Assembly (NCBI GenBank): GCA_014058105.1
Contig: JACGCM010002840.1
Span: 186,001 to 250,000 of the forward strand
DNA length: 64,000 nt
Direction: 5' to 3'
Source: Kingdonia uniflora
Taxonomy: Eukaryota; Streptophyta; Magnoliopsida; Ranunculales; Circaeasteraceae
A program made the position numbers and the translations under genes. Under the pieces are notes generated by a model, which saw nothing but the letters and a program-made list of their open reading frames with translations, was not told where the DNA came from and searched no databases. Positions 56,601 through 64,000 of this stretch are shown piece by piece. Each line of letters begins with the position of its first letter. Position 1 is the stretch's first letter.

Positions 56601-58711
56601 TCTTTATGTGGCAAATTCAATAGGAAAGCTTATTATCCATCGATCCCTTGTATCACCGCACCTCTTTACAAAATTGAATTTACTCCAATTCTCGCTCGAC
56701 GCTCAACACTTGTTAAGTCGTGCTTATCGGTGAGTGTTGGAATCTTTCCTTCTTTTTTGCTTTGGATTGAATAATGAGAAACTATAACAATTCCTTTCTT
56801 CTTCTTTTTTTGCTTATTAAGTCTATTCTTTATTTATGTACGTTTATTTTTGCAATAGGTTGAATAATGAGAAACTATAACAATTCCTTTCTTCTTCTTT
56901 TTTTGCTTATTAAGTCTATTCTTTATTTATGTACGTTTATTTTTGCAATAGTTTGCACAATCATTATATAAATTTAGAGAACTTGGGTAACCCGAAATCC
57001 CGCCAAAACTAGCATGCTGGATAGGGTTGTAATTTCTTAACCAAAGGTCGGCTTGGGCTTGGGCTTGGGTTTAAGCTAGTAAGTTTATTTTTGGATTGGG
57101 ATTGGGATTGAGAAGAACTTTCAATTCGCCCAACTTGCAGCCCTAGTTCTTGAATATTTCAAAAAAGTTTGAGAAACTTTTTTTTGCTATGAAGAATATA
57201 TGGACGACTTTAAAGTATTGATATTTATACAACACATACAATTAAAGTTCTTGAATATTTGAAAAAAGTTCGAGAAACTTTTTTTTGCTATGAAGAATAT
57301 ATGGACGACTTTAAAGTATTGATATTTATACAACACATACAATTAAAAAAAATTGTCAATTAATATTATACATAGCCACACTATAAAAATAATACATACG
57401 CATAGACTATTGCAGCATTAGTTATACGTAAAATAAAAACAAAATGAAAATGAAAATCCACAAAACAAATCATGATTATTTTAAATTTTCTAAGTAATAA
57501 GTCGCATTTTAATTGTTAAAGAAAATAAAAGAAAATCCAATGTGCTAAAACTTCATGAAATGTATAAGGTTGACGTGGATTGGTTTAAGTTTTACCAAAT
57601 CTCGGATATTTAGGAAAAACTGAAATTACAAGTTAGTTTGCCGAATAAGAGATTAGTAGCCAAGATGTTCACCCTTAAATAGAATTAGTGTCATTTACCT
57701 ATATATAGTTTTTTAACGTATTACGTTTCCCTTTGTCAACAGTTATGGTAAGCTAGAACCCACCTACAGTAGTTTCTAACCTGACACATACTAGGTTTTT
57801 CTTCTTGTTTTCTTTCCCTGCCTTCTTCTCTTCTACAAGATCACTCGGCCCGCGAACTTAATAGAAAATGATGCAAGATGCATAACTAACACGTTTCTTG
57901 AGAGAATCAATCTCTCCTACAAAATTCAACAAATTTTCAGTTTCCTATATGGGTTAGTCTTTAGGCTTTTGTTTATTCTAGTAAATCTATTTATTTATCA
58001 AGCAGACTTGTTAATTAGTAACACGTGTTTCCTATCTCTACTTCCGATTGTTTTCTCCCACTCATTAGCTACGACCAGAATTTAGACACCTATATCGAGA
58101 AAATTACGTTGTCCATTCATAATTACTTTTGAATAAACAAAATGTAGCTCCCTATCTCAAACAAAATTCAATTCTCGAGCATCACCGCCACCAGCAGCTC
58201 CGCTACTCTTACATTACTTTCCGTCAAAGCTCACAATATTGATAGCGCATTTACTCAATACAACTACGAGGGATTATTATTCCGATTACGCAAAAGAGCT
58301 CAAACATAACAAAATAACAAAATTAAGCTCAAAAGCACCCAAAAACAAATACCCATTGAACTCATATCTAATCAAACTCAACATTAAATTTTTGAGAGAG
58401 AGAGAGAGAGAGAGAGGATGACCTGCTAAAGTGGTGACACAATAAACCGGTCCATGAAGACCACCAATAGCGAAACGGCCGAACCCTTCGGCCTGACCGG
58501 CTAAGGCTCTGAGAGAACAATCGACATGAGAGTACGGTAACATCAGCGACATGTTGTTTGTGATCTGAGATCCCGTGGTAACTGTGATCGGGGGCACTGC
58601 TTGAGTCGACGTCAATCTAATCATGGGAGTGGCGACAGAAGTTTCCGCCGTCATCGCTGCAGGTAGTTGAGGGTGATTGGACGGAGCCTCTCCCTCTCTG
58701 CTATTCTCCAT
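38418..58711 (-). CDS. Pectate lyase-like protein (PL1 family), five exons
   Basis: Exons on the minus strand: 58711-58423, 50026-49675, 49592-49382, 49254-49186, 38654-38418. The total is 1158 nt, 385 residues plus stop. All introns are GT-AG and the phases join without loss. The parallel beta-helix lyase signatures are [10 protein letters not shown] (173-180), [17 protein letters not shown] (187-203) with Ca-binding Asp residues, and the catalytic Arg box RHPRVR (253-258, R-x-P-x-x-R), followed by [10 protein letters not shown]. The enzyme would cleave de-esterified homogalacturonan by beta-elimination. The N-terminus has no obvious signal peptide; [20 protein letters not shown] (59-78) is a block characteristic of a subgroup of plant pectate lyase-like proteins. 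Introns 1 (8.4 kb) and 4 (10.5 kb) are filled with transposon remnants. Residues look complete, so I judge it functional, but correct splicing over such introns is unproven. Confidence 0.88.
39541..39690. repeat. Short repeats of GTGTCGGACACG type
   Basis: Blocks GACACGGATAC, GTGTCGGTGTCTGACACG, GTGTCGGAAACGG, GTGTTGGACACG and GTGTCGGACACG recur within 150 bp and are partly palindromic. No coding sense. Confidence 0.5.
39730..40545. mobile_element. Foldback element in intron 4
   Basis: The left arm CATCTTGCACTGCCCAAATA, then AAGCCGTTAGATGCTCATAA (near 39762) and CCTTTATATCTGACAAAGC, is mirrored by the right arm, whose reverse complement gives CATCTTGCCCTTCCC, GAGCCGTTAGATGCTCATAA and CCTTTATTGCTGACAAGGC. 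Arms of about 170 bp end in pyrimidine-rich sequence. The centre has no transposase. It resembles the foldback elements near EXO70 in organisation but not in sequence. Confidence 0.7.
42551..42562 (+). other. Primer binding site of the Ty1/copia remnant
   Basis: TGGTATCAGAGT differs from the initiator Met-tRNA PBS by its last base. It follows a sequence ending TTTGTCA, which would be the 5' LTR end. It lies about 600 bp before the gag remnant, a usual distance. The LTR start was not located. Confidence 0.6.
42551..44840 (+). mobile_element. Ty1/copia remnant, gag to integrase
   Basis: Frame pieces on the plus strand: [10 protein letters not shown] then a stop, [17 protein letters not shown] (gag start, about 43200-43300); [12 protein letters not shown] (gag, 43549); a protease/post-protease stretch [20 protein letters not shown] (about 44100) and [27 protein letters not shown] with [15 protein letters not shown] (pre-integrase, 44513-44650); and [19 protein letters not shown] (integrase start, about 44705). 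Many stops and frameshifts. RT, RNase H and the 3' LTR are missing. It lies antisense to the pectate lyase gene, in its intron 4. Confidence 0.8.
45960..46375 (+). repeat. Diverged tandem duplication of about 240 bp
   Basis: GATGGAGGTGATGG occurs at about 45972 and 46213. Each is followed by a shared sequence of landmarks: AGTAAGATCCATA-GTTGGGATGTC, AGGTAAAA-CC, and GGTGGT(G)TAG-TGGGAAC. The copies are much diverged. Origin unknown; it could be part of an old LTR. Confidence 0.5.
49186..49254 (-). CDS. Pectate lyase-like gene, exon 4 (69 bp)
   Basis: Short exon after acceptor TTTCTGCAG, too small to stand out as an ORF. It reads [20 protein letters not shown] then TEK (residues 285-307), which matches the [12 protein letters not shown] block that follows exon 3 in this family. 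It ends GAGAAG/GTACCA. Confidence 0.85.
49382..49592 (-). CDS. Pectate lyase-like gene, exon 3
   Basis: Follows acceptor GTGCCTTCAG. Codes to residue 284 and holds [20 protein letters not shown], the catalytic [18 protein letters not shown] and [14 protein letters not shown]. It ends TCACAG/GTAAAT. Confidence 0.92.
49675..50026 (-). CDS. Pectate lyase-like gene, exon 2
   Basis: Codes for the rest of codon 97 to codon 214 (two bases). It includes [46 protein letters not shown] and the [20 protein letters not shown] calcium-site region. It ends TTTCAAG/GTTAGT. Confidence 0.92.
51560..55322 (+). mobile_element. Chromovirus (Ty3/gypsy) remnant in intron 1
   Basis: Readable on the plus strand, with stops and frameshifts: protease [20 protein letters not shown] (about 51611); [20 protein letters not shown] and [12 protein letters not shown] (52110-52210); [22 protein letters not shown] (52281), [18 protein letters not shown] (52410) and VYFDDILIH (52611); RNase H from [14 protein letters not shown] to VIHSDHDAL (52714-53262); integrase zinc region [18 protein letters not shown] and [19 protein letters not shown] (54117-54305); the core [18 protein letters not shown]; and a chromodomain-like [20 protein letters not shown] (about 55203). 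No clear LTRs were found. It lies antisense to the pectate lyase gene. Confidence 0.88.
53293..53819. mobile_element. hAT-like MITE inside the chromovirus remnant
   Basis: It separates RNase H (ends near 53280) from the integrase part. The left end TAGTGGCGAAGCTAGG and the inverted right end CAGGGGCGAAGCCAGG match at 13 of 16 bases. The flanks CTTCAACA (53285-53292) and CTTCGACG (53820-53827) form an 8-bp target duplication with two mismatches, the size expected for hAT elements. At 527 bp with no transposase it is a MITE. It contains an internal duplication of about 62 bp (CTCCTTGGTTCTTGAAAA at 53640 and 53702). Confidence 0.75.
56767..56952. repeat. 93-bp perfect or near-perfect tandem duplication
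   Basis: TTGAATAATGAGAAACTATA… to …TTTATTTTTGCAATAG occurs at 56767 and again at 56860 with no difference that I can see. Non-coding, in intron 1. Confidence 0.92.
57145..57346. repeat. 101-bp tandem duplication
   Basis: AGTTCTTGAATATTTCAAAAAAGTTTGAG… to …CAACACATACAATTAA is repeated from 57246 with two visible substitutions (TTTC/TTTG and GTTTG/GTTCG). Non-coding, in intron 1. Confidence 0.92.
58394..58416. repeat. (GA)n microsatellite next to a splice donor
   Basis: About 23 bases of GA repeat. On the gene's strand it is (TC)n beginning six bases after the exon 1/intron 1 junction. Confidence 0.95.
58423..58711 (-). CDS. Pectate lyase-like gene, exon 1
   Basis: Codes for residues 1-96 and the first base of codon 97. 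It starts ATGGAGAATAGC on the minus strand and ends GCAG/GTCATC. The first 50 residues are a Pro/Thr/Ser-rich non-conserved leader with no hydrophobic core. Residues 59-96 ([13 protein letters not shown]…[15 protein letters not shown]) are conserved. The G left over joins AT of exon 2 to give Asp in [10 protein letters not shown]. Confidence 0.85.
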
Positions 58712-60430
58712 TGTTGGCGAGTGAGGAACCCGCGTTTGTTGTCGCGCTGTTTGAGTTATCGCCAGCGTTGTTGGTGCAGCCGAAAAAATAGGGATGGCGA
58801 TCGGAGTTGTAGTAGGATCGGTAATACCCGACTCTACATCTCCTCACAAATCTCTTTAAAACTAGAGTGCCACGTGTCACAAGCTATAAGTGGCATGGAT
58901 AAAAATAATCATTTTGCTTAAAGTAAGGGTAATGCTGTAAATATAGTTTGAGAAGTCTATTATACATTAGCCATTGTCTCAATATAGAGAGACCGAAATT
59001 TATGGGAAAGAACGAGATCTACAGCCTACATTCATTCAACTATTTGGCTTAGGGTAGTTTCGATATAACACATAAAAAGGTAATTAATTTTTGCTCTTCT
59101 TCACTTTTAACTCTCCCAACTCTTCATTTCTACGATCATTCCTGAATCTCTTCTTCTCTCCATCTCTCCGTCTCTCTACCACTCTCCCATCTCTCTCTAT
59201 CAAGTGAAGCAAGGTACTTATCTCTCTCTCTCTCTACGATTTCAAATTTTACTGAAGCGCATCTAGGGTTTTATGTTTATCGTATTATGTTTGTTGTGCC
59301 AATGCTGTGATATCCAGATTCATCTATGTATGAAGTTGGGGTTCTTTGGCTTAAGATTGTAGAGAAATCTCGATTATTATTACAAGTGGGATTGGCTGAT
59401 GCATTGTTTACTACTGCAATGGCTACTAATGTTAAAGCTTCATCAGAATATTTAGAATATTTAGACTCCATCACTCCAATAGATGATATTTTAGATTAGT
59501 AGAGTGAAAGACCTAACAGTGGTAGGGTAAATTACTCTATAGAATACCCAATTGTAAACAAAGAATGCAAACTAAACATAATAATTGTAATTTGGGTTAT
59601 GACTTAGAAGTCTCCTCTTGCATAGCAGTAGTAAAGTTTAAAAAAAAAGTATATATATATAGCAGTAGTAAGGTGCGTTTCTACAAGACCGATTTCTGCT
59701 ATGACATTCTACCATGTTCTGCATTTTTTGTTTTTTCGTCAATATATGAATAAATGGCATCTCCAGTTTTAACTATTTCATACTAATTAAGTTCACAGTA
59801 GGAATTTTTCTCTTTTAATGAAGACCCGTTGATTTCGAGAGCACTATATCATGTTTATTTCCAGGTAATCATTGTTACATTCATATTCATTCTAATGACA
59901 TTTCTTTCTTGAGCACAGACCTCTGATGTGAGCAAAGAGATAACATAACTGAAGTCATAGACTCATAGTTGAGGATTCAAGTTCAAGTTCATACACCACA
60001 GTATTTTGAGAGGTTAGTTTGTACTGCAATTCAAAATGCTTTTTTTAGGCTTCTCTATGCCATGCCTAGCTTATATATATCATTATATATATTGGATGTT
60101 TGAGTCTTTCAGATTTAGTGAAGAAAAAATCCCACATTCAAAGTTTAGTCGGAATTTTAATCATGATATGCCCAAAATGATAGCCCTACTATCAACTTTG
60201 CGTCATACCCAATACCACTGCAAGAACTGTATTCCTTCCAAGGGCAGAGCCAGGGAAAAATCACAAAAAAGTTACCAACATAATTTCTTATGACTTCATT
60301 CTCTCCAAAATGGTCTACTCTCGATCAAATATTGTTAAAAATTCAGATCAGAAGCTACAGTTAGCAGTTTTCCTGTAAAGTTTGAAACAATTTCAAAATA
60401 CACCGCTGTTTGGATTAATGATATAAATTA
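58712..60430. other. Presumed pectate lyase promoter and uncharacterised flank
   Basis: 58712-59050 is the immediate upstream region of the minus-strand pectate lyase gene. 59090-59240 is pyrimidine-rich (CTCTCCATCTCTCCGTCTCT) and ends with AGTGAAGCAAG/GTACTT, which looks like a plus-strand leader exon and donor, perhaps of the Helitron gene to the right. Between 59300 and 60430 I see no protein family. There is a TATATATAT run near 59650. Confidence 0.35.
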
Positions 60431-60431
60431 T

Positions 60432-61025
60432 TACAGTCTCCATCACAGTCCTGTACCTTGGATCTGTCAGTAGTGTACAGACATTTACAAAACCAGCTTC
60501 TTTCATTACATCTTCCAAATTGGTCAGGTATTACTCATCTAGAAATGGTTCAGTGCTTTTCATTAATGTGAATAATACTGGAGACAACTCCTATAATATA
60601 TGAAGCAGAGATGAATCAGTTCAGGATTGTTATCGATTACTCAATTTGATTAAATCATACTTTCTGAATTTCAAAGGTGTTTGGTGTTAACTAGGTATAT
60701 TTCATGTCACAACTCACAAGATGATAAATTCAAAAAATGATAATTTCACTTGAGGTTTTTTTCCGTTCAAATTTCAAGAAGAAAAAAAGCACGAAATAAA
60801 TGGTCATCTTTTAAGATTGTAGAGTATACCACTTGAATGGCAACCGATAAGGTGATCTTTCAGCAAAAACAAAAACTGAATCAATTAAGTTACTATGTAT
60901 TTGCGGAATATCACACAACAACTGGTACAAGCTAAAAAGGTGCAATAAATAACATTAAAGAGTTATCTGTCAATGCAACTGTGCCTCCAGGCCGAAGAAG
61001 ACGGAATGTTTCTTTCATTAAACCA
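60432..61025 (-). pseudogene. UbiE-type SAM methyltransferase gene fragment
   Basis: On the minus strand the piece near 61022-60958 reads LMKETFRLLRPGGTVALTDN, the post-motif I/II region of plant UbiE/COQ5-like methyltransferases. A second piece near 60580-60432 reads VLFTLMKSTEPFLDE, a TAA stop, then YLTNLEDVMKEAGFVNVCTL and TDPRYRTVMETV, the C-terminus of the same family. The gap of about 360 bp resembles an intron, but I see no good donor after TDNS. The SAM-binding N-terminal half is not found in the window. With the stop and the missing part this is a pseudogene fragment, next to a Helitron and on the opposite strand. Confidence 0.65.
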
Positions 61026-61651
61026 AATGCAAATGTTATGCAATTTAAGATACATCTATTTGTAGATCTTATATGATTAAGATGAACTATAGAATAAAGA
61101 ATCTTTGATGTGGACATCAAATCATTTGTCGATCTGATGGATGCTCAGAGGAGTTACTATACCAATGTATCACTAAGACCAAGACTATCATTTCAGAAAC
61201 ATAATAATCTTTTTGGTTATGAATAACTAAATAGAGTACTAACCTTGACCCTGATTAAATAATTTTCCCCCCCTTTCTTTGTTAATTGTTTTTGGAGAAA
61301 TAGAGAAACAATATGAAAAAGACGTTTACAAATAATGATTATTTATACTCTATAATGCTTGGAAGTTTCGTTGAATTTACAAAAAGTTCCTTTCACTATA
61401 CCGTCAAAGGGTTGAAGCAACTACTCTTTATAATGGATGCTTCTGAGGTAAGTCAAATTACATTATTAGTCAGTGTACTTAGCTTTATCTCTCTAAATTG
61501 TGGTTAGCCTATATTTTTATCTTCTGCAATTGGTTATTTATTTCGTCTCTGTTTTCGTAACTTATTAAAATTAGTTAACGATTAACAATATAACCCAATA
61601 CTTCTTGGAATTACTAAATAAGAATCGCCACATATTCCTCCTGTCGGCAGA

Positions 61652-64000
61652 ATGGTGATACGATCAACACCTTCAAATGATAATACACCGTCAAATAGGG
61701 TGTATACATCTAATGATATTACGTCGCCAAGTTTCCTTACTCCTTCAACTAAGAATGCCCTCTCAAGAAGAACGTTAGCTCAACGTGGTAGAAGAGAAAG
61801 AGAACGCAATAGGCAACTAAGAGAACCTGCAAATCGTCAACAACCAGCACAACAACAACTATCTAAACAATCGGTTGCACAACGTGCTAGAAGAGAACGT
61901 GAGAGGCAGCTAAGGGAAGTTACATCAGTTCCTCAGTTATTCGAACAAGGAGTTACAAACCATAGCTTAGCTTTAACATCTCGAAACTTAGATGAATAAT
62001 TTAATATAGTAGGTTCGCATTCTGAAACTACCCCTATTGAAGGTTCTGCAAGTCTTCCCATACCTATTGAAGGTCCTGTAATTCTTCCCCCAACTGAAAG
62101 ACAACTTTCTAATCGGTCTATTGCACAACGTGCCAGAAGAGAGCGTGAACGGCAACAAAGACAAACAGTAACAAATCACCAATGATATCTTCACAACCTC
62201 CTCATATCATTCCAGAAGAGTCGTCCACTTTACTACCTAATTCTATTGCACAACGTGCCAGAAGAGAACGTGAGCGGCAACAAAGACAAACAGTGACAAA
62301 TCACCAGTTCTTAGATCCTATGGTATCTTTACAACCTCCTCATATCATTCCAGAAGAGTCGTCCACTTTACTACCTGATTGTGTCACTATTTTAGAAGAA
62401 CAACATTGTACGATGCGTTCGCCCAACATACCTTATCCAATTATGCGCACCGCGTCTAATTTTCCTTCAAGTACATTTGAAATTAGAGAGTCTTCGTCAA
62501 CTCGGCCAAACGTGTAAGTGATTATTCAATTACTTATTTCTAAGATTTTAATATAAACAACGATACTAATTAATCTTAATTTTTCAAATGTAGAGTTTAT
62601 CATGACGTAGAAGCCGTCTATTATAATCCAATCGAAAGTGATGATGAATGTAACATTGATAACGAAGGTAACGATAACGTTAATGGAGTGGATGAAGGTA
62701 ATATTAACAGTAATGACGAGGTTGTGCAATTAGGACATCATTTTCTTGGCCAAATTGACGTTGTATGCACGCATTGCTCTGCACTTCATTAGAAGGACGA
62801 GCAACTATCAAATTCTTCAATCATCAACCCATTATTTGGTCAATGCTGCCTACAAGGTAAAATTAAGATCCCAATTCTCGACGCATTGCCCAATAAATTT
62901 CAAGAATTATAAGATGGTAATGGCCCGCATTCAAGGTCATTTAGAAGGTATATGCAAGAATATAATGCAGCTAACGCATTTACGAGTCTTGGGATTCATA
63001 TGGATGATCGAGTACCTCATGGGCGAGGTCCATCTTCTTTTGTTATCTACAGAGAGTTACACATCGAATAGGAGCATTGGTTCCAAATGAGGAACAAGAA
63101 GCTTCTTATGCACAATTATACATCTACAGCCCTGGTGTATCTCTTACTACCCGTCATAAAAGGAACCCACGCCTAAATTGAGATGTGCTAAAAGTTATCC
63201 AAGACACATTGGTCTGAGGTATTAGAAGACGCTGTAGGCGATAATGAAAATTTCAATGTCCTAGTGTACCTTCATTACAGTGTTTCAACGGATCATCGTA
63301 GATACAATTTACCATCAACTGATGAGAATGCAATTATACTACTCGGAGATGGGTCAGAAATCAGTGGCGTCAGAGACGTTGTTGTGATCGCAAGGAAAAT
63401 CAGGGGTTGATGTAAATTAGTGAATATCATCCTGCATACCTTCTTATGCATTATGTTCTTCTTTATCCTACTGGACAACTTGGTTGGTCAGTCTACTTAA
63501 AGTATTGGAATACTGCAGGTGACGCATGGTATTCAACTAAAAAACTTTCACAATGGGAATACTATTGTTATCGCCTATTTCAACGTACAACAGAATATTC
63601 ACTAATCTTGCGAGGATTGAAATTATTCCAACAATTTATAGTAGACGCATGGGCCTCGACTGAGCAAAATTGATTAAGATATGACAGGTTAAACCAAAGC
63701 AATCTTTGGTCTGAATTATATGGTGGTTTGACAGATATTGTGACAGATGATTTGGATCCTAATCAAATTGGACAACGTGTTGTTTTACCCTCTTCACATA
63801 CTAGAAGTGCAAGGAGAATGTATGAAATTTACTAAGATTCGTTGGCGATCGCACGTTTTAATAATCATCCAGATATCTTTCTTACAATGACAGCTAATCC
63901 AAAATGGTCTGAGATTAACAATGCACTCCTACCTAACCAATCAGTCTATGATCGACCGGATTTAGTAGCCCGCGTGTTTGAGTTAAAGAAGAAAGCTTTG
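61652..64000 (+). pseudogene. Helitron Rep-helicase gene, N-terminal and Rep part, decayed
   Basis: An N-terminal basic repeat region (SVAQRARRERERQLRE and variants, 61770-62310) is followed by a GIHMDDRVPHGRGPSSFVIY and NEEQEASYAQLYIYSPG region (about 62985-63140). Then come YHPAYLLMHYVLLYPTGQLG (63420-63480), WEYYCYRLFQRTTEY, LFQQFIVDAWASTEQN (63625-63672), GQRVVLPSSHTRSARRMYEI (63771-63830) and HPDIFLTMTANPKWSEIN (63868-63921). These match the Helitron-like N-terminal/Rep domain of plant Helitrons. There are many stops (for example after WASTEQN, and a TAA at about 63833) and a probable intron near 62515-62594. The HUH and helicase parts would lie beyond 64000. The 5' terminus of the Helitron was not identified. 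Confidence 0.85.
62115..62380 (+). repeat. Tandem duplication in the Helitron N-terminal region
   Basis: TCTATTGCACAACGTGCCAG starts near 62118 and again near 62242. Each copy continues through CAACAAAGACAAACAGT and CAACCTCCTCATATCATTCC to TCGTCCACTTTACTACCT. The second copy has 15 additional bases (CAGTTCTTAGATCCT region) that keep the frame open. The first copy has a stop TGA at about 62182. Confidence 0.85.

Larger units (their letters stand above)
50027..58422 (-). other. Intron 1 of the pectate lyase-like gene (8.4 kb)
   Basis: Donor CAG/GTCATC and acceptor TTTCTATGAAG. A (TC)n run of about 23 bases lies 6 bases inside the donor. It contains the chromovirus remnant with its nested MITE (51.5-55.3 kb) and two tandem duplications (56767-56952 and 57145-57346). 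The parts at 50030-51500 and 55330-56750 show no recognised gene; 55560-56100 is very AT-rich. Confidence 0.75.

Noticed and set aside
59277..59474. 65-codon minus-strand ORF upstream of the pectate lyase gene
   Set aside because: No homology that I recognise, no upstream signals, and it is not in frame with any neighbouring exon.

Overview
The window is nuclear DNA of a flowering plant, probably a eudicot: AT-rich, dense in decayed retrotransposons, with intron-bearing genes of plant-specific type. Only two host genes look intact. One is an intronless EXO70 exocyst-subunit gene (33272-35218, +). The other is a five-exon pectate lyase-like gene (58711 down to 38418, -), whose 1158-nt coding sequence is spread over 20.3 kb by two transposon-filled introns of about 8.4 and 10.5 kb.

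Layout. 1-12866 and about 26307-37100 are two copies of one segmental duplication. Each holds the 3' part of a non-autonomous Ty3/gypsy element of Tat type, about 1.2 kb of upstream sequence, an EXO70 gene, and a foldback element in the 3' flank. In the first copy EXO70 is dead: a minus-strand LTR element without recognisable gag-pol (5087-9543, 5-bp target duplication GAGTC) splits it, and two nonsense codons follow. In the second copy EXO70 is open, but a 2.9-kb solo LTR (27930-30840) has landed in the upstream retroelement. Between the copies (about 13.1-24.5 kb) lies a decayed minus-strand Tat-lineage element: gag, protease, RT, RNase H, a second RNase H and integrase. They are followed by a seven-unit array of about 157 bp and two spliced, coiled-coil-bearing ORFs on the opposite strand (aORFs). 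The same 157-bp repeat family and the same LTR/PBS occur in the non-autonomous elements, which ties them to this autonomous lineage.

37.1-58.7 kb is the pectate lyase gene with its transposon passengers: a foldback element (39.7-40.5 kb), a Ty1/copia remnant (42.55-44.84 kb, antisense to the gene), a chromovirus remnant (51.6-55.3 kb, antisense to the gene) that carries a hAT-like MITE, and two tandem duplications. 58.7-64 kb holds the presumed promoter of the pectate lyase gene, a broken UbiE-type methyltransferase fragment on the minus strand, and the N-terminal and Rep part of a decayed plus-strand Helitron Rep-helicase gene that runs off the window.

The host genes have no operon-like relation. 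The main story is structural: tandem duplication of an EXO70 locus, with transposons killing one copy and expanding the introns of the neighbour. Splice sites, phases and reading frames were read by eye; repeat boundaries and similarity estimates are approximate.
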